From NCBI GenBank assembly GCA_963675945.1, contig OY780932.1:1302001-1366000 (forward strand): DNA of 64,000 bases. Direction: 5' to 3'. Under the pieces are notes generated by a model. That model did not search any database, was not told where the DNA came from, and saw only the letters and a program-made list of their open reading frames with translations. The position numbers and the translations under genes are program-made. Each line of letters begins with the position of its first letter. Position 1 is the first letter of the stretch. Origin of the DNA: G963556115 sp963675945 (GTDB taxonomy: Bacteria; Planctomycetota; SZUA-567). This document shows, piece by piece, positions 26,724 to 34,964 of the stretch.

Positions 26724-27377
26724 ATGAATGAACAAGCAGCTGAATTGATGACGGTTGAAGATGTGGCGGCGTATCTTCGCGTCGCGGAGAGGACTATTTA
26801 TGACTGGGCGCAGAAAGGGGATATCCCCTGTGGTAAGCTCGGAGCCTCCTGGAGGTTCAGACGGAGTGATATTGATAGCTGGCTGGAGACAAAATTTGTA
26901 GATAAGTCGGCTAATAAGGCTACAGAACCAGTACTCCCGGAGAATATTCTGCGGGAAGAGATGATCAAGATCTACCCAGAGAAAATCTCCAAGACCGATC
27001 TACTTACGGATATGGTTGAATTGATCAGTAGCTCTGAGAATGTCCAGGATAAGAAAGAGCTGTTGGAGGGTATCTTCCAGCGGGAGGAGCTGATGAGTAC
27101 CGGTATTGGTCTGGGTATTGCGGTGCCGCATGTGCGTATCGGTTCGGTAAAGGATATTGTCATGGCGGTCGGGGTAACCAAGGAGCCGGTAGATGATTAT
27201 GAGGCAATAGATGATAAACCGGTGCAGATCATCTTCATGATTGTTGCCAATAGTGATCAGCATAATAAGCATCTCAAGCTGCTCTCCAAAATTGCCGAGA
27301 AGTTTAAGGATGAAGCTTTGCGTAAGAGGTTGGCCGCAGCCGATCTGCCTATAGAGATTGCAAGCATATTGCTGTAG
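26724..27377 (+). CDS. Excisionase-type HTH fused to PTS EIIA-like domain
   Basis: Residues 8-58 are a MerR/excisionase-type DNA-binding helix-turn-helix (MTVEDVAAYLRVAERTIYDWAQ, WRFRRSDIDSWL). Residues ~72-217 are a PTS EIIA (fructose/nitrogen class) domain with the phosphorylatable His136 in AVPHVR. No sugar-specific EIIB or EIIC is nearby, so a regulatory rather than transport role is likely, as for PtsN. I chose the ATG at 26724, 8 bases after AAAGG; the GTG at 26715 lies within that ribosome site. It is the first gene of a cluster of antiporter, CBS and EIIA genes. Confidence 0.88.
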   Translation: MNEQAAELMTVEDVAAYLRVAERTIYDWAQKGDIPCGKLGASWRFRRSDIDSWLETKFVDKSANKATEPVLPENILREEMIKIYPEKISKTDLLTDMVELISSSENVQDKKELLEGIFQREELMSTGIGLGIAVPHVRIGSVKDIVMAVGVTKEPVDDYEAIDDKPVQIIFMIVANSDQHNKHLKLLSKIAEKFKDEALRKRLAAADLPIEIASILL

Positions 27378-27431
27378 GTATGCTGCAAGTACTTGATTGA
27401 TAAGCGTGATGATTTTTCAGGAGGAAAAAAT

Positions 27432-29108
27432 ATGGGAACACTTGGTGAAATCTCACTCGGCTACCTCTTTGTAATTGGTATTGCGGTCTTTGGAGGGATG
27501 CTTGGTGCCTGGGTCTTTCAGCGACTCAAGATACCACAGGTTTTAGGATATATTGTAATAGGTCTGATCGTTGGTGAGAGCGGTGTAAAACTTATTACTC
27601 TGGATGTAATAGAGGATCTTACCCCACTCAATACCTTTGCGCTGGGTATTATCGGTTTTCTGGTAGGTGGAGAACTTGATGTAAATGAATTCAAAAAGTA
27701 TGGTAAGCAGTTCGCCGCTATACTCTTCGGTGAAGGGGTGACCGCCTTCTTACTGGTCGGAGCTTTCTCCTTTATCTTTCTTATGGTTATCGGCGCGTCC
27801 TTTGTCCCGTCGCTTGCCGGAGGTATTGTCTTCGGAGCGATAGCGTCGGCGACCGATCCGGCCTCGACGGTGGATGTACTCTGGGAGTATAGGTCAAAGG
27901 GTATACTGACTACTTCGATAACTGCAATTGTTGCTCTTGATGATGCTCTGGCCATGACCCTTTATGGGTTGGGTACCGGTGCAGCGCAGATGATCTCCGG
28001 GGGAGAGGCCTCTATTGGGCATCAGGCTCTGGAGGTTGGAGTTGAGATCTTTGGGGCATTGCTACTCGGTCTGCTTGGAGCTTTGCTCCTCAATTATTTG
28101 CTCAAATGGTTTTATCAGTCTGAGAAGAGTATGGGCTTTACGCTGGGACTCCTTCTCTTGGTGATTGCGCTCTCGGATCTCTTGAAGATGGATGTGATCA
28201 TGGCAGCAATGATGATGGGATTTGTCGCTGCGAATATCTCGCCGGTCAGAACCCGTAAAGGCTTTGAGCTGGTGCGAGAGTTCTCCGCGCCGATCTATGT
28301 TATCTTCTTTGTCTTTGTCGGAGCGCGGCTGGGTCTGGGCAGTATGCCGGGCTGGCTCTGGGGGGTAGTCGCGATCTACGTTGTCTGCCGGAGTCTCGGT
28401 AAATTCGCAGGCGCCTGGCTTGGGGCGAAAATATCCAAGAGTGAGCCGGTGGTATCGCGTTACCTGGGATTGGGACTGTTCTGTCAGGGGGGCGTGGCTA
28501 TCGGTCTCTCGATTATGGCGGGCAGTAAGCTGAATAATGTGGAGTTGCTCGACGGTCTATCTCTGGGAAATGCTATTATCTATGCGGTGACGGCGACGAC
28601 TCTGATTGTGCAGATAATCGGTCCGTCCATGGTTAAGTATGCGGCGATTAAATCCAAAGAGGCAGGCAGAAATGTGACCGAGGAGGATGTAATCGCGGAT
28701 ATGAAGGTCTCGATGGTTATGGAGCAGGGTATCAGCCCGCTGGTGGAGAGCATGAGCCTGAGTGAGGCGATTGCGCGTTTCTCCGATGATGATTATATGG
28801 TTTACCCAGTAGTGGGTCGGGACGGACATATCTGCGGTATGGTCTCGCTTGAGTCGATGAAGGAGGTGATCGCTGATCATGAGGCCTGGAAGTGGTTGGT
28901 ACTTCAGGATGTTATGGAGAAGTGCACGATGCTTACCAATCCGGATGAAGGGATTAAGAAACTGCTGGTGGAACTTGATGATGCCGGTCTGGATCAAGTG
29001 CCGGTTGTCGAGCAGCAGGATAAGCTGCTGCCGATAGGGATGGTGCGTAGAATACATATCCGTAAACGCGTGGCTGAGGAGTTATTGCGCCGGCAGGGAG
29101 AGGTCTAA
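27432..29108 (+). CDS. KefB/CPA-type cation:proton antiporter with C-terminal CBS pair
   Basis: This inner-membrane protein has 558 residues. About twelve hydrophobic segments cover residues 1-390, with antiporter motifs ASATDPASTVDVLWEY and GLGLFCQGGVAIGLSIMAGS. Residues ~425-545 contain a CBS-domain pair (SEAIARFSDDDYMVYPVVGRDG, LLVELDDAGLDQVPVVEQQ), in place of the TrkA-N domain typical of KefB/C. This suggests gating by adenine nucleotides or another ligand. AGGAGG at 27419-27424 fixes the ATG at 27432. The gene is 54 bases after the EIIA regulator. Ion specificity (Na+ or K+) cannot be told. Confidence 0.88.
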   Translation: MGTLGEISLGYLFVIGIAVFGGMLGAWVFQRLKIPQVLGYIVIGLIVGESGVKLITLDVIEDLTPLNTFALGIIGFLVGGELDVNEFKKYGKQFAAILFGEGVTAFLLVGAFSFIFLMVIGASFVPSLAGGIVFGAIASATDPASTVDVLWEYRSKGILTTSITAIVALDDALAMTLYGLGTGAAQMISGGEASIGHQALEVGVEIFGALLLGLLGALLLNYLLKWFYQSEKSMGFTLGLLLLVIALSDLLKMDVIMAAMMMGFVAANISPVRTRKGFELVREFSAPIYVIFFVFVGARLGLGSMPGWLWGVVAIYVVCRSLGKFAGAWLGAKISKSEPVVSRYLGLGLFCQGGVAIGLSIMAGSKLNNVELLDGLSLGNAIIYAVTATTLIVQIIGPSMVKYAAIKSKEAGRNVTEEDVIADMKVSMVMEQGISPLVESMSLSEAIARFSDDDYMVYPVVGRDGHICGMVSLESMKEVIADHEAWKWLVLQDVMEKCTMLTNPDEGIKKLLVELDDAGLDQVPVVEQQDKLLPIGMVRRIHIRKRVAEELLRRQGEV

Positions 29109-29156
29109 TGTCCGTAGTTTTAGATTTATAACAGTAATCATTTTTGGAGAAATATT

Positions 29157-29636
29157 ATGGATAATGAGTTGTTGTTAGGGCGTAAAAAAGTTTATGAAGT
29201 CCAGCATCTTCTGGTTAAAAATCCAACTCTGGTGCGGGCAGATGATGATTTGGATAGTATATGTGCGAGTATTGTTTCGGATCCGAAGACCAGGCATGTT
29301 TATGTAGTAGATGAGAATAAAAAATTTCTCGGCGCTATCAGGATGAATAAGATGGTCGAGTATCTCTTTCCCTATACGGCAATGGTTGAACAGGGGAGCA
29401 AGGTGCTCAAAGAGAAGGCGATCAGTCCGAAGTCAAAGCTGGCGAAGGAGGTGATGGGGGAGACTGAACTCTATGTCAAGGAGTCTACCAGACTCTCGGA
29501 GGTGGCGCGGATCTTTATGCGTGAGCGCATAAATGAGTTGCCGGTGGTAGATGATAATATGATAGTAACCGGTCAGGTTAATTTTTATGAAATAATAATA
29601 GGTTATCTCAATGATAAGAAAGGCGATAATCAGTGA
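29157..29636 (+). CDS. Stand-alone CBS-domain protein
   Basis: The 159 residues form one CBS pair, or Bateman module. The first CBS has VRADDDLDSICASIVSDPKTRHVYVVDENKKFLGAI; the second has VKESTRLSEVARIFMRERINELPVVDDNMIVTGQV. Such modules usually bind AMP, ATP or S-adenosyl ligands. It sits between the antiporter and an EIIA-CBS gene and overlaps the latter by 4 bases, so it is translationally coupled. It is probably a soluble sensor for the transporter cluster. Confidence 0.88.
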   Translation: MDNELLLGRKKVYEVQHLLVKNPTLVRADDDLDSICASIVSDPKTRHVYVVDENKKFLGAIRMNKMVEYLFPYTAMVEQGSKVLKEKAISPKSKLAKEVMGETELYVKESTRLSEVARIFMRERINELPVVDDNMIVTGQVNFYEIIIGYLNDKKGDNQ

Positions 29637-30553
29637 ACATTACAAAATATTTGACCGAGGAGTCGGTATTGATTTTGGAGTCGGTCAAGGATAAATGGGA
29701 ACTTCTTGATATTATGCTGGAAACAGCTTATATATCCAAGACGCTGGCAGGTGGCAGTAATGAGAAGAAGCGCGAGATTCGCGGTTCGCTACTGGCGCGT
29801 GAACGGCAGATGCCGACGGTGATGGGCGGTGGATTCGCCTTTCCGCATGCCAGAGTGGCGGGACTTACCAGGCCGACTATTGTTGTCGCTGTTATCAGGG
29901 AGGCGGTGGACTTTGAGGCTGATAGCGGTGAGAAGGTAAGCTTTGCCTGTATGGCGATAACTCCGCTGGAGAATCCAACGATAGCTCTGAAGGTAATGTC
30001 TCAGGTGTGTAAGTACTTTGCCGGCGCGGATACCAAGGGTAAGGTTCTAGCTGCAGCCACACCCCAAGAACTGTTTGCTACTATTGAAGAGGCGGATATT
30101 GAACTGGATATAACTATTACGGCCAAGGATATTATGCATGAGCCGTTGTTTCAGGTCAGGCCTGAGATGTCGCTGCGGGAAGTGACGCGGATTATGTCTG
30201 AATACCATCTGCTGGCGGTGGCGGTGGTCGATAAGGAAAAGAGAATGTGTGGGCATATTACTTGTGACCGCCTCTTTAATTTTGGTCTGCCGGATTTCTT
30301 CTCACAGCTCAAGAGTGTGTCGTTTATCAGCGAGTTTGATCCTTTTGAAAAGTACTTCTATGAAGAGGCGCATTCATCGGCCAAGACGGTGATGACTCAG
30401 GATTATTATGCCGTTACCACACAGGCGACATTGCTCGAGATTGTCTTTGCTCTGACTACCAAGAAGCAGCCCAAGGTTTATGTTGTTGAAGACGGAGTGC
30501 TCTGTGGGGTGATTGACCAGGGTGATGTATTGGATCAAATTATTAACTTCTAG
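29633..30553 (+). CDS. PTS EIIA-like domain fused to a CBS pair
   Basis: Residues ~1-155 are an EIIA (PtsN-class) domain with His72 in GGGFAFPHAR. Residues ~165-306 are two CBS motifs (ITAKDIMHEPLFQVRPEMSL, AKTVMTQDYYAVTTQATLLE). It begins with GTG overlapping the TGA of the preceding CBS gene (GTGA), so its start is well fixed. A phosphorylatable EIIA next to nucleotide-sensing CBS domains suggests that carbon/energy state controls the neighbouring ion transporters; this is inferred from fusion and context. Confidence 0.87.
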   Translation: MNITKYLTEESVLILESVKDKWELLDIMLETAYISKTLAGGSNEKKREIRGSLLARERQMPTVMGGGFAFPHARVAGLTRPTIVVAVIREAVDFEADSGEKVSFACMAITPLENPTIALKVMSQVCKYFAGADTKGKVLAAATPQELFATIEEADIELDITITAKDIMHEPLFQVRPEMSLREVTRIMSEYHLLAVAVVDKEKRMCGHITCDRLFNFGLPDFFSQLKSVSFISEFDPFEKYFYEEAHSSAKTVMTQDYYAVTTQATLLEIVFALTTKKQPKVYVVEDGVLCGVIDQGDVLDQIINF

Positions 30554-30581
30554 TCGTAGTTATACAGTATAAGGAAAAGAA

Positions 30582-31931
30582 ATGAGTGTTATAGATTGGA
30601 TAAGCGATCCAATGGTTCTGACAATATTAATCTTTGTGATAACCTATATATTTATCGCTTCAGAAAAAATAGATAAAGCCGCGGCGGCAATTATCGGCAG
30701 TGCGGTAGTGATTATCTTTAATCTTGCCCCATATGCCCAGCATATCGATCCTGATACCGGTTTGGAGGAGCCGGGACTGCTCAATATGGTCGATCTCAAT
30801 GTAATCTATCTGCTCGCAGGTATGATGGTGATTGTCAATATTCTCTCACGAACCGGGTTGTTCGAGTGGATTGCTATTACCTTGGCTCAGAAGGCCAAGG
30901 GGCGGGGTATGGTTATTCTGATCAACTTCCTGCTGGCTACGGCGGTACTCTCGGCACTGCTGGATAATGTTACTACGATTATCTTGATTGCGCCGATTAC
31001 CATCCTGGTGACGCAGATTCTGGAGGTGCCGACAGTTCCAGTACTGATCCTGGAAGCGGTGTTCTCCAATATCGGCGGTACTTCCACCCTGGTCGGTGAT
31101 CCCCCGAACATTGTTATCGGCTCCAAGGCCGGACTTACTTTTATGGACTTTATTGTCAACCTTGGGCCTCCAATACTCGTTATTATTGTCGTTTCATTAC
31201 TGATTGTGATACCGATATTCAGAAAATCAATGGTTGTGCCTGAGCAGATACGCGATCGGGTGATGAAGGCACATCCGGAGAAGGCGATAATCAATCCCAA
31301 GGTACTATGGCGGGCGCTGCCGGTATTTGCGGTGATTATTCTGGGCTTCTTTGTCGGGCATGCCTTTCATGTGGAGCCGGGCATTATTGCTCTAGGTGGG
31401 GCGCTGGTGATGGCGGTGGTATGTGAGATCAATGTGCATGAGGTGCTTGAGCATGTAGAATGGGGGACAATCTTCTTCTTTATCGGTCTCTTTATGCTTA
31501 TCGGGGCGCTCGAGCATAATGGGGTATTCGAGTTGCTCGGCGAGACGGTGATCGATCTTACCGATGGTAACCTCCTACTCACGGTTATGGCGGTACTCTG
31601 GTTCTGTGCAATCTTCTCGGCGATTGTCGATAATATCCCGCTCGTCATCGCGATGATGCCACTCTTGCAGATTATCATACCGCAGTATGTCGCAAGTACC
31701 GGTCTGAGTGAAGCAGAAGTTTCACAGCCACTATATTGGGCGCTGGCGCTGGGCGCTTGCCTTGGGGGTAACGGCTCTTTGATCGGAGCTTCAGCCAATG
31801 TGGTCGTTTCGCAGATTGCGGTCAAGAATAAGTATAAATTGTCGTTCATGGATTTCAGTAAATACGGTTTTCCTATGATGCTTTTAAGTCTGGTAATCTC
31901 GACTCTGTATATTTATTTGCGGTATTTTTAA
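30582..31931 (+). CDS. ArsB/NhaD-family ion transporter
   Basis: The 449 residues contain about 11-12 hydrophobic segments. Signature loops of the ion-transporter superfamily are SALLDNVTTIILIAPITIL, IGGTSTLVGDPPNIVIGS and the second-half repeat AIVDNIPLVIAMMPL plus ACLGGNGSLIGASANVVVS. These are shared by NhaD Na+/H+ antiporters, ArsB and the P-protein. With no arsenic genes nearby and Na+-type ATP synthase genes following, Na+/H+ exchange is the most likely role. AAGGA precedes the ATG. It is the last gene of the EIIA/CBS cluster, ending at the terminator at 31968. Confidence 0.85.
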   Translation: MSVIDWISDPMVLTILIFVITYIFIASEKIDKAAAAIIGSAVVIIFNLAPYAQHIDPDTGLEEPGLLNMVDLNVIYLLAGMMVIVNILSRTGLFEWIAITLAQKAKGRGMVILINFLLATAVLSALLDNVTTIILIAPITILVTQILEVPTVPVLILEAVFSNIGGTSTLVGDPPNIVIGSKAGLTFMDFIVNLGPPILVIIVVSLLIVIPIFRKSMVVPEQIRDRVMKAHPEKAIINPKVLWRALPVFAVIILGFFVGHAFHVEPGIIALGGALVMAVVCEINVHEVLEHVEWGTIFFFIGLFMLIGALEHNGVFELLGETVIDLTDGNLLLTVMAVLWFCAIFSAIVDNIPLVIAMMPLLQIIIPQYVASTGLSEAEVSQPLYWALALGACLGGNGSLIGASANVVVSQIAVKNKYKLSFMDFSKYGFPMMLLSLVISTLYIYLRYF

Positions 31932-32282
31932 ATGGTTAAAGTTGCGTTAAGGTAATTTTTTTCTTTATTTAACCGAAGACTGTTTTATGTCTTCGGTTAA
32001 ATTTTGTTATACCTGAAAAATCAGATTATATGTTCTGACCAAGGGTGGGGAGAATGCCTGTTATTTGTAGTTCGGCAGATATAATTTTAGGTTAGTTTTT
32101 TGTGAGAATGTGCTAGTCAATAGAGTAAATAAATGCTGATAAAAATAAGTAATACTTTGTTTTAATTGTTGTTTGAAGGGATTTTTGCAGATTTTTTTAC
32201 TTGACTAAAAAGTTATAAAGAGTAAGAATTAACAAAGATATTGCGCAGAGAGAATGATGTTCACGATGATTGAGTCTGCCTC
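31932..32282. other. Intergenic region before the atp operon
   Basis: After the terminator hairpin this AT-rich stretch probably carries the atp promoter. The best candidate is TTGACT at 32201-32206 with a poor -10 (TAAGAA) 16 bases later. No ORF is supported. Confidence 0.4.
31968..32001 (+). terminator. Rho-independent terminator of the EIIA/CBS/antiporter cluster
   Basis: A 13-base-pair stem TTTAACCGAAGAC/GTCTTCGGTTAAA (31968-31980/31989-32001) has an 8-base loop and is followed by TTTTGTT. It lies 36 bases after the ArsB/NhaD-like stop. Confidence 0.85.
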
Positions 32283-32594
32283 ATGACGAAGAAAAAAAAC
32301 GGTTATAGGGAGAGTGAACTTCCCGGATTATTGCAGTCAATGGCCGTTCTGGGTTTTGTCGTGGTCTTCTGTGTAAGTGCGTTCTTTGGTATTGGTTATC
32401 TGCTGAATAAGTATCTCGGCCTGGGTGTGACGGCGATGATAGTTGCAACCTTTCTGGGGGCGATTGTCGCTATCTACTGGGCATATAGGCGGGTTGTGGC
32501 ACTGCTGGAGAAGATTTACCGGGATGAGATGGCTAAACCGCGGGTAGACGAAGCCGCAGAGGACGAGGAACCTAGTTCGGATGATGAATTCTGA
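32283..32594 (+). CDS. AtpI-like small membrane protein, F-ATPase gene 1 type
   Basis: The 103 residues hold two hydrophobic helices (~18-40 and ~47-68) and an acidic tail (EAAEDEEPSSDDEF). The first helix includes AFFGIGYLLNKYLGLG, like the AtpI/ATPase_gene1 family. Such proteins lead F-ATPase operons and help assemble the c ring or import Mg2+. The position at the head of the atp operon supports this. No clear ribosome site precedes the ATG. Confidence 0.7.
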   Translation: MTKKKNGYRESELPGLLQSMAVLGFVVVFCVSAFFGIGYLLNKYLGLGVTAMIVATFLGAIVAIYWAYRRVVALLEKIYRDEMAKPRVDEAAEDEEPSSDDEF

Positions 32595-32689
32595 GTGAGT
32601 CGGCTGCTTGAGTGCTTGAAAACGGATGAGTTTTGCTCAGGTATGACAGGAAATAATCTTCGTCTCTTTAGTGAGAGTAAAGGCAGGAG

Positions 32690-33109
32690 ATGGATAGTTT
32701 TATCAAGTATCAACGAACCATAATGTTTGCGGTGATAGGAGTGGCTATAGTTGCGTGTGTGCTCTTATTGGTGTTCTTTCCACAGATGTGGTCGCTGGCG
32801 ACAGGAGTGGTTTTTGGAGTTGTCGGAGGTTTGATTGTACTCAGACTCAAGGTTCTGGCGATATACCGTTTTAGGGATAATCCAGAGCGTCCTCCGGTAA
32901 AGTCTGGATTTCAGGCAAATTTGGTAATGATTGCCTTTCTTGGGGCTGCTATACTTATCAATAAATTCTTAGGGGTGAACAGAGATATTTTGAATGTCTG
33001 GACAACCTTGGCCGGTCTTATTTTGCCTAATGCGGTATTGATGGCAGACGGATTTTTCAGGCCGCCGGTAAAGGATGTCTCTGATACGGAGGAATACGGT
33101 GAGAAATAA
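32690..33109 (+). CDS. ATP synthase subunit I-like membrane protein
   Basis: The 139 residues contain about four hydrophobic helices (~13-30, ~33-52, ~75-92, ~103-118). The family is not firmly recognisable, but size, topology and position between the AtpI-like gene and atpB match subunit I (AtpI/AtpR). It overlaps atpB by 11 bases. AAGG lies 6 bases before the ATG. Confidence 0.65.
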   Translation: MDSFIKYQRTIMFAVIGVAIVACVLLLVFFPQMWSLATGVVFGVVGGLIVLRLKVLAIYRFRDNPERPPVKSGFQANLVMIAFLGAAILINKFLGVNRDILNVWTTLAGLILPNAVLMADGFFRPPVKDVSDTEEYGEK

Positions 33110-34010
33110 AGTCTATGCATTACTCTGCATATGTATGGTGATCTTTGGAGTGGAGGCATTTGCCGCAGACCCGCTGACACCACCTCTGCCTGTAGAGCTG
33201 TGGGGGCTAAAATTTAAACAAGCTACAATTATATACTCGTCTATCGCCGCGATCTTTATCTTTGTCGCCTGCTTTATCTGGAGTCGGGGGCTTTCCAAGG
33301 ATAAACCGGGCATCTCACAAATTTTTCTGGAAAAATTGATTGCAGCTTTTGATGATCTGGTACATAGTGGTTTCGGTACCAAGAAACGTGGCCGGATTTA
33401 TCTGGCGGCATTGGCGACGTTGTTCCTCTTTATCTGGACTTCCAATATGATGGGGCTAATACCTACCCCATCTTTTCACATCGGTGGGGAAGAATTTACC
33501 GATTATAACAGTAACGGTCTGTATGATCCTGGTGAACCGTATATCGACAGTAACGGTAACGGGGTGCAGGATGCCGGACTCTATATCCCTGAGCCGGAAG
33601 AACCTACCTCAAATGTAAGTACAACTCTCTCTCTGGCACTACTCTTTGTGCTTCTGATCGGACATGGCTCGGCTATTAAGTATAATGGTATTGTCGGTTA
33701 TATTAAGGATTATTTTTCGCCTGGAGGCTTTATCGGTATCGCTATGTTCCCGCTCAATCTTGTGGGCAAGGCGGCTGAGATTGTCTCTATCTCCTTCCGT
33801 CTCTTCGGGAATATCTTCGGAGGTGCGGTGATTATCTCGGTGGTTTCAGGGTTGGTGTACTATGTGGTGTTGCCGCCGTTTCTCTATGGTTATTTCAGCG
33901 TCTTTGTCGGAACGGTGCAGGCCTTTGTTTATACTATGCTGGCGTTGACCTATATCTCTTCTGGAGCGGCTGAAGATCCTGAAGCTGAACTGGAGACGCT
34001 CAATGCGTAA
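33099..34010 (+). CDS. atpB: F-ATP synthase subunit a with extracytoplasmic EF-hand-like insert
   Basis: Subunit a forms the ion half-channels against the c ring. The 303 residues start with a signal-like helix ending EAFAAD. The essential Arg lies in SFRLFGNIFGG, and the last helices (GTVQAFVYTMLALTYISSG) are canonical. Between the second and third helices, residues ~135-158 (33501-33572) are Asp/Asn/Gly-rich: DYNSNGLYDPGE and then DSNGNGVQD. This duplicated Dx[SN]xNG pattern resembles EF-hand or thrombospondin-type Ca2+ loops and is not part of normal subunit a. The GTG start at 33099 is chosen because GGAGGA lies 5 bases upstream; the frame from 33075 lacks such a site. Confidence 0.92.
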   Translation: MRNKVYALLCICMVIFGVEAFAADPLTPPLPVELWGLKFKQATIIYSSIAAIFIFVACFIWSRGLSKDKPGISQIFLEKLIAAFDDLVHSGFGTKKRGRIYLAALATLFLFIWTSNMMGLIPTPSFHIGGEEFTDYNSNGLYDPGEPYIDSNGNGVQDAGLYIPEPEEPTSNVSTTLSLALLFVLLIGHGSAIKYNGIVGYIKDYFSPGGFIGIAMFPLNLVGKAAEIVSISFRLFGNIFGGAVIISVVSGLVYYVVLPPFLYGYFSVFVGTVQAFVYTMLALTYISSGAAEDPEAELETLNA

Positions 34011-34140
34011 CGGTTTATAATAAACGTTGTACTTATAATTTAATTATACTCTTTGCTGTTAGGATGAGAGCGGGTGGAGATGTCCGGGTTTAGAGTACTT
34101 TATATTTCGTCTTTATAATTGATCAGTGTAAGGTTTAAAA

Positions 34141-34890
34141 ATGGCTGAAATGGATGTTGCAAATATGGCTGCATATCTGGGTTCTGCTGTGGCTATGGGA
34201 CTGGGAGCAATAGGTTCAGGCTGGGGAATCGGGTATGTTGGCGTGGGTGCCGCCAGAGGTATTGCCAAACAGCCGGCGCAGAATTCATCCCTCTTCCGGG
34301 GGATGCTTATTGGTCAGGCAGTGGCGAGTAATCCGTCGATCTTTGCTCTGGTTATTGCGTTGATCCTGTATAGTCTCGGGGGTACCAAGCTGGCAGCGGC
34401 GACCAGTCTGGCACAGGCTGCAGCGTATTTGGCGGCTGGGATAAGCGTTGGACTTGGCTCTCTTGGTTCTGGAGCGGGAAATGGATTGGTGGCGTCGGAC
34501 GCGGTAGAGGCGATGGCGCGTTGCCCAAAGCAGTCGAGCAAGGTAACGATAATGATGGTTGTAGGCCAGGCAATGGGGCAGACTCCAGTTCTCTTCTCGT
34601 TGGTGGTCAGCTTTATGTTGATCTATGGTGGTGGTGATTATGCGACGCTGGAATTATCCGATCAGGTGCGTAATGCCTGTAGGTTACTCGGGATGGGTAT
34701 CTGTATGGGAGCGGGGGCGCTTGGACCGGGTCTGGGCAGTAGCTATATCGGCGGTAAATTCTGTGAGGGTCTTGCCAAGACTCCAGAGGTTGCACAAAAA
34801 CTCAATAATACTTACTTTGTTGGAGCTGGGGTGTCCCAGTCGACAGCGATTTATGCATTTGTGATCAGTTTGTTGCTCTTTACAGCTTAG
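34141..34890 (+). CDS. Triple-hairpin c-subunit homologue lacking all ion-binding carboxylates
   Basis: The 249 residues are three c-type hairpins in tandem (~10-82, ~92-163, ~178-247), hence six helices. Each has the Gly-rich first helix (GAIGSGWGIG, GSLGSGAGNG, GALGPGLGSS), a polar loop with Pro (KQP, RCP, KTP) and a second helix. The ion-binding Glu of the normal c protein next door (E66) aligns with Ser63, Gln147 and Gln233. The second carboxylate (E33) aligns with Ile30, Asn114 and Ser200. The protein should thus not carry ions. It could be a ring spacer changing the ion/ATP ratio, an assembly factor or a plug. Fused two-hairpin c subunits in hybrid rings are known (Acetobacterium woodii), but a three-hairpin form without carboxylates is not one I recognise. 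Confidence 0.85.
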   Translation: MAEMDVANMAAYLGSAVAMGLGAIGSGWGIGYVGVGAARGIAKQPAQNSSLFRGMLIGQAVASNPSIFALVIALILYSLGGTKLAAATSLAQAAAYLAAGISVGLGSLGSGAGNGLVASDAVEAMARCPKQSSKVTIMMVVGQAMGQTPVLFSLVVSFMLIYGGGDYATLELSDQVRNACRLLGMGICMGAGALGPGLGSSYIGGKFCEGLAKTPEVAQKLNNTYFVGAGVSQSTAIYAFVISLLLFTA

Positions 34891-34964
34891 TTATTATGGA
34901 TATTTTTATTAGTTAAAGTTTACAGTTGGCAGTTAAAACTTATATTTTATAGGAGATACGTATT

